A stretch of DNA of 7,625 bases from Planctomycetota bacterium (GTDB lineage: Bacteria > Planctomycetota > Phycisphaerae > Phycisphaerales > SM1A02): assembly GCA_009926815.1 (NCBI GenBank), contig RFOC01000095.1:1-7625 (forward strand), written 5' to 3'. The notes beneath the pieces were generated by a model, which saw nothing but the letters and a program-made list of their open reading frames with translations, was not told where the DNA came from and searched no databases. A program made the translations under genes and the position numbers. Shown piece by piece: positions 1 to 5,723 of this stretch. Numbering within the stretch: the first letter of the stretch is position 1; each line of letters begins with the position of its first letter.

Positions 1-410
1 CCTTCGCGCTTCTTGCTCTCCAGCCGGCGCTCGTGGCTGCCTCGTGTGGCCTTGGTGGCGCGGCGCACCTTCGGCTGGACCTCGGCCTGACGCACGCTGG
101 CAGCCAGCTGCGCCACGCAGGTCTCGCGGTTCTGCAACTGGCTTCGGTGTTCGCCGCACTGGAAGGTGACCTGGTGTCCGGCCATGCGGTGATGCATGAG
201 CCCGATCCACCTGGCGCGGGCCGCCTCCGGAAGCCCGTGCACATCCGCGGGATCCACGTGGAGCACGGCGCGCGTGGCCACCTTGTTCACGTTCTGGCCA
301 CCAGGCCCCCGGCTGGTGGTGAACTGCCATCGCAGGTGGTCCGGATGGATCCACGCGCGTCGCCCCAGGGCCACCGCGTTCGGTGATCGCACGGGCTCCG
401 GATTGGGCAT
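1..410 (-). CDS. arfB: Alternative ribosome-rescue factor ArfB (GGQ peptidyl-tRNA hydrolase), 3' end cut by window edge
   Basis: ArfB (YaeJ) enters stalled ribosomes that lack a stop codon in the A site and hydrolyses the peptidyl-tRNA ester, so it acts in the cytoplasm on 70S ribosomes. Reading the minus strand from ATG at 410-408 gives 136 open codons to the edge. The class-I release-factor catalytic loop is visible as TSRGPGGQNVNKV (residues 32-44, GGQ at 37-39). It is followed by the family block VTFQCGEHRSQLQNR (81-95) and a basic tail rich in Lys and Arg (about 114-136, including KVRRATKATRGS and RRLESKKRE). The tail is the part that lies in the mRNA channel in the known family. The short length (family about 140 residues) and the absence of the codon-recognition domains of RF1/RF2 separate it from prfA/prfB. 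Only the last few residues and the stop are missing. No Shine-Dalgarno site precedes the ATG. GTG at residue 7 is an alternative start but less likely. It diverges from the barrel gene to its right. Confidence 0.93.
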   Translation of the reverse strand, partial: MPNPEPVRSPNAVALGRRAWIHPDHLRWQFTTSRGPGGQNVNKVATRAVLHVDPADVHGLPEAARARWIGLMHHRMAGHQVTFQCGEHRSQLQNRETCVAQLAASVRQAEVQPKVRRATKATRGSHERRLESKKRE

Positions 411-431
411 GGCCGGGGGCAGCACGCGGGC

Positions 432-437
432 ACGATA
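432..437 (-). promoter_or_regulatory. Candidate -10 box for arfB
   Basis: The minus strand reads TATCGT here, matching TATAAT at four positions, including the conserved TA and final T. It lies 21 nt upstream of the arfB ATG and would give a short leader of roughly 14 nt. I see no convincing -35. It overlaps the plus-strand box at 436-441, so the two promoters would share bases. This is inference from a short motif in GC-rich DNA. Confidence 0.25.
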
Positions 438-441
438 CGCT
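436..441 (+). promoter_or_regulatory. Candidate -10 box (TACGCT) for the barrel gene
   Basis: TACGCT lies 9 nt before the ATG at 451. The same hexamer, on the other strand, sits 7 nt before the decarboxylase ATG at 3699, and in both cases a GCACG-containing spacer follows. A transcript from here would have almost no leader if the ATG at 451 is used, and about 15 nt or more if the ATG at 466 is used. There is no recognisable -35 and no Shine-Dalgarno site. Weak evidence alone, but it supports the idea that the barrel gene begins near 451 rather than at 674. Confidence 0.25.
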
Positions 442-450
442 GCATGCACG

Positions 451-556
451 ATGGATCCAACCGCGATGACGTTGATCATGGGTCTGCAGCAGGCGAGCGC
501 GGCGGGAGGCGAGGCGGCCGCGGGCCGCGGCATCACCCGCGCCGGCGGCGAGATCC
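451..556 (+). pseudogene. Displaced N-terminal segment of the barrel protein, out of frame with the rest (frameshift near 555-557)
   Basis: From ATG 451 (or ATG 466) this frame encodes a start, a hydrophobic stretch TAMTLIMGL (residues 4-12), and ASA followed by AGG, resembling a short signal peptide with an Ala-X-Ala cleavage site. A spacer follows, ending RGITRAGGEI (26-35). Codon third positions are almost all G or C up to about 555; after that this frame loses coding character while the next frame gains it. Dropping one C from CCC at 555-557 joins GGEI directly to LLDRAANDPLF, giving an uninterrupted protein of 306 residues from ATG 451 or 301 from ATG 466. The putative signal peptide lacks the usual basic n-region. 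An upstream in-frame ATG at 409 would add two arginines but would overlap the arfB start codon. The break could be a sequencing or assembly error, a true mutation, or (least likely) a programmed +1 shift at CCC-T. Confidence 0.5.
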
Positions 557-673
557 CTGCTCGACCGCGCCGCGAACGACCCGCTGTTCCGGCTCGAGGG
601 CGAACCCGTCCGCCTGGATCTGACCGCCTCGGCCTGGCTGGCCCGCCTGCGCGGGCAGGCGTCGCTGGGCCCC

Positions 674-1372
674 GTGACCACCGCGCGCCAGGACCTGAAC
701 GACGTGTGGAACATGGACAGCCTGGAGGGCGCCTTCCAGGGTGACCTCTCGCTCCTGTGGAGGAACTGGACGCTCCGCTTCACCGGCTCCGAATTCGGCA
801 CCGATGCCACGCAGGCGGCCACGCAGTCCGTGTCGTTTGGCTCCACGGCCTTCACGGCCGGCCAGCTCATGCGGAGCTCGTTCGATTTCTACAGCTGGGG
901 CGTGGATGTGCAGAGCTGGGTCTGGCGTCCACTCTCGAAGCAGCAGTTCCCGTGGCAAGCGGCCGTGACCGAGGATGCAGGAGGTGATCTTCAGATCCTG
1001 GCCCTGATGGGCGGACGGGGGTTCGGCATCCGTCAGCAGGAGCAGAATCTCTCCACTGGCGCCTCGACCACGTACGAGCAGACCTTCGGCACCGTGGTGG
1101 TGGGAGCCGGCTTCGATGCCATGGTCGACCTGAAGGGCCGCGTGGGCTTCCTGGATCACCTCGAGTTCAGCGTCACCGGCTCGTGGGGCCCCATGTGGCC
1201 CGGGTCGCAGGGCAGTTTCTACGAGGTGCGCGCCCAGCTGGTGGCCTGGATCACGGGCAATGCGGGCGTTCTGTTCGGATACCGCTACACCGGCATGGAT
1301 TTCTCGCAGGGTGACTACTCGTTCGGCGGCGACGTGGCCGGCCTGATCGTGGGCGGGCAGCTGCGCTTCTAG
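674..1372 (+). CDS. Predicted outer-membrane beta-barrel protein, N-terminally incomplete as annotated
   Basis: The 232-residue product from GTG 674 has alternating polar/hydrophobic segments with aromatic ends, such as LSLLWRNWTLRFTG, LQILALMGGRGFG, LEFSVTGSWGPMW, GNAGVLFGYRYTGMDFSQ and the last strand VAGLIVGGQLRF. Ending in Phe after an alternating strand is the usual recognition signal for the BAM outer-membrane assembly machine. I do not recognise the family, and no enzymatic or transport function can be assigned. GTG 674 is the first start codon in this frame, but coding clearly begins earlier: the frame is open from 476, and residues encoded from about 557 (LLDRAANDPLFRLEG, then LDLTASAWLARLRG) look like the first strands. 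No ATG, GTG or TTG exists in this frame between its stop at 473-475 and 674. The real start is therefore probably at 451 or 466 in the neighbouring frame. It is followed after 8 nt by the metallophosphoesterase, so the two are probably co-transcribed. Confidence 0.72.
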   Translation: MTTARQDLNDVWNMDSLEGAFQGDLSLLWRNWTLRFTGSEFGTDATQAATQSVSFGSTAFTAGQLMRSSFDFYSWGVDVQSWVWRPLSKQQFPWQAAVTEDAGGDLQILALMGGRGFGIRQQEQNLSTGASTTYEQTFGTVVVGAGFDAMVDLKGRVGFLDHLEFSVTGSWGPMWPGSQGSFYEVRAQLVAWITGNAGVLFGYRYTGMDFSQGDYSFGGDVAGLIVGGQLRF

Positions 1373-1374
1373 GA
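1371..1374 (+). promoter_or_regulatory. Shine-Dalgarno site (AGGA) for the metallophosphoesterase
   Basis: AGGA begins in the TAG stop codon of the barrel gene and ends 6 nt before GTG 1381. It supports GTG 1381 over the internal ATG at 1450. It also suggests that ribosomes finishing the barrel gene could re-initiate on the next gene. Confidence 0.5.
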
Positions 1375-1380
1375 TCCTCC

Positions 1381-2241
1381 GTGTCCAAGCGGGCCAAGAG
1401 CACGGGTCGGCGTCGGGGAGGCAAGTTCCGCCGTGCGCAGCTGCGCAGCATGCTCTTCACCAGGACCGTGGACCGCCTGCTCAACGGACGGCTGCGTGAG
1501 CGGCACCTGAAGCAGCCCATCGAGCTGCGGGAGATCGACCTGCCGGTGCCCCACTGGCCACGGGGCCTCGAGGGACTTCGGGTGGGTCACATCAGCGACC
1601 TGCACCTGGGGCATCTGATGCCCATGGACCGCGCGATCGAGCTGGTCGACCGGCTGGGCGCCGCGAAGCCGGACGTGCTGGCCTGCACCGGCGACGTGGT
1701 GGATCTGGAGTGGCAGGGTTGCGAGCCGCTGCTGGAGGCCATGGGCGCCATGCGGGCACCCATGGGCCGCTATCTGGTCCTGGGCAACCACGATCACCTG
1801 GACGATCCCGACGCCATGACCGAGGCCGCTCGCGACCGCGGGCTGGTCGTGCTCACGGGCGGCGTGCACACGCGGCGCCGCGGCGGCCACGAGTTCCGCG
1901 TGGCAGGCATCGACTGGCACGGCACGCCGCGAGAGCTTTCCAGGCAGGTGCACGCCATCTCGCACGAGAAGCCGCACCTGCTGCTTGCCCACAATCCCAA
2001 GGCCTTCCCGGCCGCGGCCAGGCTGGGCATTCCGGTCACGCTGGCGGGCCACACGCACGGCGGGCAGATCGCCCTGCGGAACAGGCCTCGAGCGAACCTC
2101 TCGCTGCTGCACCGCCACTCCAGCGGCACCTACAGCCGGGGCGGCAGCCGGCTCTTCGTGAACGTGGGGGCGGGCTCCTGGTTTCCCATGCGCCGCAATG
2201 TGCCGGCGGAGATCGTCATGCTCACGCTGCGCCGGGCCTGA
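1381..2241 (+). CDS. Calcineurin-like metallophosphoesterase (YaeI/YkuE type)
   Basis: The 286-residue protein carries all five metal-binding blocks of the calcineurin-like phosphoesterase fold in order: SDLHLGH (72-78; D73, H75), TGDVVD (103-108; D105), LGNHDH (134-139; N136, H137), LLAHNP (201-206; H204) and LAGHTHGGQ (221-229; H224, H226). The set predicts an active two-metal phosphoesterase. LAGHTHGGQ and the overall length fit the YaeI/YkuE branch, whose characterised members are phosphodiesterases thought to act on lipids or the cell envelope. Unlike many of these, it has no transmembrane helix or twin-arginine signal. The first 45 residues are strongly basic instead (KRAKSTGRRRGGKFRR at 3-18), which could bind a membrane surface or nucleic acid. 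The true substrate cannot be read from the sequence. It follows the barrel gene by 8 nt, which suggests a shared transcript, and its stop lies 3 nt from the converging decarboxylase stop. Confidence 0.9.
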   Translation: MSKRAKSTGRRRGGKFRRAQLRSMLFTRTVDRLLNGRLRERHLKQPIELREIDLPVPHWPRGLEGLRVGHISDLHLGHLMPMDRAIELVDRLGAAKPDVLACTGDVVDLEWQGCEPLLEAMGAMRAPMGRYLVLGNHDHLDDPDAMTEAARDRGLVVLTGGVHTRRRGGHEFRVAGIDWHGTPRELSRQVHAISHEKPHLLLAHNPKAFPAAARLGIPVTLAGHTHGGQIALRNRPRANLSLLHRHSSGTYSRGGSRLFVNVGAGSWFPMRRNVPAEIVMLTLRRA

Positions 2242-2244
2242 CGC

Positions 2245-3699
2245 CTACGCCAGTGATCGGAGCAGTTCCCACGCCGCCAGCACGTGCTCGCGTCGCGTGA
2301 GCGTGCCGCCCACGGCAAGCCGGATGGCCATGCGGCCCTTCACGCGAGCATGCGTGAGGAAGACGCGGCCGGTGGCGTTGACGCGATCAAGCAGGGTCGT
2401 GGTGGCGGCATCGCCCTCTCGCAGCGCCAGGCAGACCAGGCTCAGGTTGGGCTTCATGAGCAGCTCGAAGCGAGGATCCGCCTGCACCAGGTCGGCGAAC
2501 TCGCCGGCCCAGGCCACATGGTCGCGGATGTGGGTGCGGAGCGCCTGGGCACCCAGCATGCGCAGCGTCATCCACAGCTTGAGTGCACGGAAGCGCCGCC
2601 CCAGCGGCACCTGCCAGTCGCGGTAGTCGATCACCTGCCCGCTCTCGGTGGCGGCATTGCGCAGGTACTCCGGCAGCACGGACAGGGCGCGCACCAGCGG
2701 CCGGCGGTCGCGCACCCAGAACGCATGGCAGTCGAAGTTGACCAGCATCCACTTGTGCGGGTTGAAGCCCCAGCTGTCGGCGTGCTCCGCACCGGCCACG
2801 ATGGGGGCGCGGAACTCCGGACACAGGGCGGCGGCTCCGGCCCACGCGGCATCGACATGCAGCCAGGCGTCGTGGGTCCGGGCCAGTTCGGCGATCCGCG
2901 TCACCGGATCCACGGCACCGCAGGCCGTGGTGCCCACCGTGGCCGCCACGAAGAAGGGGCGGTGGCCGGCATCCGCATCCGCCTGCATGAGCCGGGCAAG
3001 TGCTTCCGCGTCCATGGCGCCTTCGGCGTCCGTGGGCACCTTGCGCACCCACGCGTTCCCGACGCCCGCGATGCGAGCCGCCTTCTCCACGCTCGAGTGC
3101 GCATCGAGACTCGCGTAGGCCACCATGGCGCGGTCGGCCTGCCGCACGCCCTGGGTGTCGGAAGCGAAGTCCGTCGCCCGCTCGCGTGCCGCCACCAGCG
3201 CACAGAGCACGCCGCTGCTGGCCGTGTCCTGGATCACCCCGCCCCCATGGCCCGGTCCGCCGCCTTCCGTGCTTCGCAGGCACGGGGGCAGGCCCAGCAG
3301 GTCCACCAGCCAGTCCAGCACGTGCGTCTCCAGTTCCGTGCACGCGGGCGAGGTGCTCCACAGCATGCCCTGCACGCCCAGGCCCGCGCTGAGCAGCTCG
3401 CCCAGGATGGAGGGACCGCTGGCGTTGGCCGGGAAGTAGGCGAAGAAGGAGGGATGCTGCCAGTGCGTCAGGCCGGGCACGATCACGCGATCGAGGTCGG
3501 CCATCACCGCCTCGAGGGATTCCGGCATTTCCGGCGCGGCCGTGGGCAGCTGTGCACGCACCCATCCCGAGGTCACCGTGGAGCGCACGGGCCGATCCGC
3601 CAGGGACGCCCAATGCGCGGCGATCCAGTCCACCATCGCGTGTCCTTCGCGGCGGAAGCGATCACCGTCGAAGGCCCGCAGGTTCGACCCGAGCGTCAT
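2245..3699 (-). CDS. PLP-dependent decarboxylase, aromatic-L-amino-acid decarboxylase family (group II)
   Basis: The 484-residue product matches the length and layout of group II PLP decarboxylases, which remove the alpha-carboxyl of aromatic L-amino acids (DOPA, tryptophan, tyrosine or phenylalanine) to give amines. Visible marks are THWQHPSFFAYFPANAS (78-94, substrate-pocket block), TSSGVLCALVAAR-like cofactor phosphate loop (159-172), AHSSVEKAA with ring-stacking H201 (200-208), HVDAAWAG with the pyridine-binding D283 (281-288) and SWGFNPHKWM with Schiff-base lysine K316 (309-318). LPEYLRN (342-348) contains Y344, which aligns by position with the mobile-loop tyrosine needed for decarboxylation; relatives with Phe there act as aldehyde synthases, so a decarboxylase is expected. 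Which aromatic amino acid it uses is not resolvable here. The start at ATG 3699-3697 is chosen because the family N-terminus begins there (EGHAMVDWIAAHW at 18-30) and because a -10-like box lies 7 nt upstream. The frame stays open far upstream only through GC-rich antisense of rfbB. It diverges from the rhamnose operon with 60 nt between. Confidence 0.93.
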   Translation of the reverse strand: MTLGSNLRAFDGDRFRREGHAMVDWIAAHWASLADRPVRSTVTSGWVRAQLPTAAPEMPESLEAVMADLDRVIVPGLTHWQHPSFFAYFPANASGPSILGELLSAGLGVQGMLWSTSPACTELETHVLDWLVDLLGLPPCLRSTEGGGPGHGGGVIQDTASSGVLCALVAARERATDFASDTQGVRQADRAMVAYASLDAHSSVEKAARIAGVGNAWVRKVPTDAEGAMDAEALARLMQADADAGHRPFFVAATVGTTACGAVDPVTRIAELARTHDAWLHVDAAWAGAAALCPEFRAPIVAGAEHADSWGFNPHKWMLVNFDCHAFWVRDRRPLVRALSVLPEYLRNAATESGQVIDYRDWQVPLGRRFRALKLWMTLRMLGAQALRTHIRDHVAWAGEFADLVQADPRFELLMKPNLSLVCLALREGDAATTTLLDRVNATGRVFLTHARVKGRMAIRLAVGGTLTRREHVLAAWELLRSLA

Positions 3700-3706
3700 G
3701 CGTGCA

Positions 3707-3712
3707 AGCGTA
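3707..3712 (-). promoter_or_regulatory. Candidate leaderless -10 box for the decarboxylase
   Basis: The minus strand reads TACGCT, then 7 nt (TGCACGC), then the decarboxylase ATG. A TANNNT hexamer ending 7 nt before the start codon would place transcription initiation at or beside the A of ATG. The 17-nt-upstream position holds no TTGACA-like -35, and no Shine-Dalgarno site is present, both consistent with a leaderless mRNA. Confidence 0.4.
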
Positions 3713-3746
3713 GGGTCTTGGGCCGGTCCGCAGGGTTGGGCCGGGG

Positions 3747-3752
3747 TACATT
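3747..3752 (+). promoter_or_regulatory. Candidate leaderless -10 box for the rfbBDAC operon
   Basis: TACATT matches TATAAT at four of six positions and ends exactly 7 nt (GACTCGC) before the rfbB ATG, mirroring the arrangement on the opposite strand for the decarboxylase. The nearest purine run (GGGG at 3743-3746) is too far from the ATG to be a normal ribosome-binding site. I find no good -35 at normal spacing. The whole divergent regulatory space is 60 nt, so any shared operator must lie within 3700-3759. Confidence 0.42.
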
Positions 3753-3759
3753 GACTCGC

Positions 3760-4821
3760 ATGGCCATCCTCGTCACGGGCGGCGCAGGCTTCATCGGCAG
3801 CAACTTCATCCACGAATGGTTCGCGGGGGGTGGCGAGCCCGTGGTCAACCTGGACAAGCTGACCTACGCGGGCAACCCGCGCAACCTGGCGGGCCTGCCC
3901 GCATCCGCGCCGCACACCTTCGTCCACGGGGACATCGCCGATCGCGAGCTGGTCTCCGCGCTGCTCCGGCAGCACGCCATCCGCGCGGTGATCCATTTCG
4001 CCGCCGAGAGCCACGTGGATCGCTCCATCCACGGCCCCGAGGATTTCATCCAGACCAACATCGTGGGCACGTTCCGCCTGCTGGAGTGCGTGCGTGCGCA
4101 CTGGGAAGGCCTGGACGCCGCCGCCCGGTCGGCCTTCCGGTTCCTGCACGTCAGCACGGACGAGATCTACGGATCGCTCGGTCCCGCCGACGCGCCATTC
4201 AGCGAGACCACCCGTCACCAGCCCAACAGCCCCTACTCGGCAAGCAAGGCCGCCTCGGACCATCTGGTCCGCGCCTATCACCACACCTACGGGCTGCCCG
4301 TGCTCACCACGAACTGCTCGAACAACCATGGACCTTTCCAGTTCCCCGAGAAGCTGATGCCGCTGGTGATCCACAACGCGCTGGCCGGCAAGCCGCTGCC
4401 GATCTACGGCGATGGTCGGCAGGTGCGCGACTGGCTCTACGTGGGCGACCACTGCAGCGCCGTTCGCCGCGTGCTGGAGTCCGGTCGACCGGGCGAGGTC
4501 TACAACATCGGCGGCGGGAGCGAGCGGCCCAATCTCGAGGTGGTGCACGCGCTCTGCGCGGTGCTCGATCGCGAGCGTCCCCGCACGGACGGCATCGGGT
4601 ACGCCTCGCAGATCGCCTTCGTGAAGGATCGCCCCGGGCATGATCGCCGCTACGCGATCGACGCTCGCAAGATCGAGCGTGAGCTGGGCTGGAGGCCCGC
4701 GGAGACCTTCGAGAGCGGCATCGAGAGGACGGTGCGCTGGTACCTGCACAACGAGGCATGGGTCCGCGAGGTGACCAGCGGCGAGTACCGGGCGTGGGTG
4801 GCCACGCACTACGCCCCATGA
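3760..4821 (+). CDS. rfbB: dTDP-glucose 4,6-dehydratase
   Basis: This 353-residue extended short-chain dehydrogenase performs the second step of dTDP-L-rhamnose synthesis, converting dTDP-glucose to dTDP-4-keto-6-deoxyglucose with bound NAD. The NAD-binding loop is TGGAGFIGSN at 6-15. AAESHVDRSI (81-90) and VSTDEIYG (131-138) hold the family's substrate and acid/base residues, with D134 and E135 in STDE as the catalytic acid pair. YSASKA (159-164) supplies the Y159/K163 couple. TNCSNNHGPFQFPEKLMPL (184-202) is the nucleotide-sugar motif, with His where many homologues have Tyr (SNNYGP). DRPGHDRRYAID (290-301) and a full C-terminus complete the family length. All catalytic positions are present, so it should be active. 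ATG 3760 is the family start (MAILVTGG). Its stop overlaps the rfbD start in ATGA, making it the first gene of a four-gene operon. Confidence 0.97.
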   Translation: MAILVTGGAGFIGSNFIHEWFAGGGEPVVNLDKLTYAGNPRNLAGLPASAPHTFVHGDIADRELVSALLRQHAIRAVIHFAAESHVDRSIHGPEDFIQTNIVGTFRLLECVRAHWEGLDAAARSAFRFLHVSTDEIYGSLGPADAPFSETTRHQPNSPYSASKAASDHLVRAYHHTYGLPVLTTNCSNNHGPFQFPEKLMPLVIHNALAGKPLPIYGDGRQVRDWLYVGDHCSAVRRVLESGRPGEVYNIGGGSERPNLEVVHALCAVLDRERPRTDGIGYASQIAFVKDRPGHDRRYAIDARKIERELGWRPAETFESGIERTVRWYLHNEAWVREVTSGEYRAWVATHYAP

Positions 4822-5723
4822 GAATCCTGCTCCTGGGCAAGGAAGGTCAGGTGGGTTGGGAGCTCCACCGGGCCCTGCAGCCGCTGGGACGGGTGACCGC
4901 GCTGGACCGACCGGAGATCGATCTGGCCCGGCCGGCGTCCCTGCCCGCGATCGTGGCGAGCGTCGATCCGGGGATCATCGTCAATGCCGCGGCGTTCACG
5001 GCGGTGGACGAGGCGGAGACGGACTTCGAGACGGCGCGGCGGGTGAATGCCGAGGCCGTCGGTGTCCTGGCCGGGTGCGCCGCCGAGCGAGGCGCCTGGA
5101 TGGTGCACTACTCCACCGACTACGTCTTCGATGGGACGGGTGACCGACCGTGGAAGGAGACGGATGTCGCCAGCCCGGTCAACGCCTACGGCCGAAGCAA
5201 GCTGGAGGGTGAGCGGGCGCTCGGGCGGGCGGGAGGCCGGCACCTGCTCCTTCGAACCAGTTGGGTCTACGCGTCGCGGGGCCACAACTTCGTGCGCACC
5301 ATCCTGCGGCTCGCCGCGGAGCGAGACGCCCTGCGGGTGATCGCGGACCAGCACGGCGTGCCCACGCCGGCACGCTTTCTGGCGGACTTCACCGCGATGG
5401 CGCTCGATCGCGTGCTGGCCGAAGGATCGGATGGGGCCCTGAGATCGGGCACCTATCACGTGGTGCCGCGCGGCGAGACGACCTGGCATGGCGTCGCGGT
5501 GGCCGCGGTGGAGGCGGCGCTGTCGCTGGGTGCCGTGCTGAGGACGACGCCGGATCGGATCACCCCCATTCGCACGAGCGAGTACCCTCTGCCCGCGCGA
5601 AGACCCGCGAATTCCAGGCTCTGCGTGGATCGTGTGGAGCAGGCCTTCGGCATCCGGTGTCCCGACTGGCGGGAGCACCTGCCCGGCACGGTGGCGGAAT
5701 CGCTCAGGGGTCCCAACGCATGA
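4818..5723 (+). CDS. rfbD: dTDP-4-dehydrorhamnose reductase
   Basis: The 301-residue protein catalyses the last step, NAD(P)H-dependent reduction of dTDP-4-keto-L-rhamnose to dTDP-L-rhamnose. It shows the reductase cofactor loop GKEGQVGWEL (7-16), NAAAFTAVDEAE (56-67), STDYVFDG (99-106), the catalytic pair Y124/K128 in AYGRSKLEGE (123-132), RTSWVY (146-151) and the DQHGVPTPA motif (177-185). These are intact and in the expected order. The start is the ATG within ATGA at 4818-4821, a 4-nt overlap with rfbB, and MRILLLGKEGQVG is the usual N-terminus. No Shine-Dalgarno site is visible, so translation probably depends on coupling to rfbB. The gene ends in a second ATGA overlap with rfbA. Confidence 0.96.
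   Translation: MRILLLGKEGQVGWELHRALQPLGRVTALDRPEIDLARPASLPAIVASVDPGIIVNAAAFTAVDEAETDFETARRVNAEAVGVLAGCAAERGAWMVHYSTDYVFDGTGDRPWKETDVASPVNAYGRSKLEGERALGRAGGRHLLLRTSWVYASRGHNFVRTILRLAAERDALRVIADQHGVPTPARFLADFTAMALDRVLAEGSDGALRSGTYHVVPRGETTWHGVAVAAVEAALSLGAVLRTTPDRITPIRTSEYPLPARRPANSRLCVDRVEQAFGIRCPDWREHLPGTVAESLRGPNA

Noticed and set aside
33..386. A plus-strand open frame of 117 residues across the left edge.
   Set aside because: It is the antisense of arfB, whose minus-strand frame carries the GGQ motif and full family sequence.
3751..3756. TTGACT, a near-perfect -35 hexamer just before the rfbB ATG.
   Set aside because: The matching -10 position would fall inside rfbB at about 3774-3779, which reads CACGGG. 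The TANNNT box at 3747-3752 overlaps it and fits better.
2284..3759. The rfbB frame is also open upstream, through the antisense of the decarboxylase, giving an apparent 845-residue protein.
   Set aside because: This is the same GC-rich antisense artefact. The Rossmann N-terminus of RfbB starts at ATG 3760, and the upstream translation is low-complexity His/Gly/Arg/Ala-rich sequence.
3700..4809. The decarboxylase frame stays open on the minus strand for about 1.1 kb upstream of its start, through the antisense of rfbB, suggesting a giant 854-residue fusion protein.
   Set aside because: The upstream part is the reverse complement of clearly coding rfbB in GC-rich DNA, where antisense frames often lack stops. 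It has no family resemblance, and the decarboxylase family N-terminus begins at ATG 3699.
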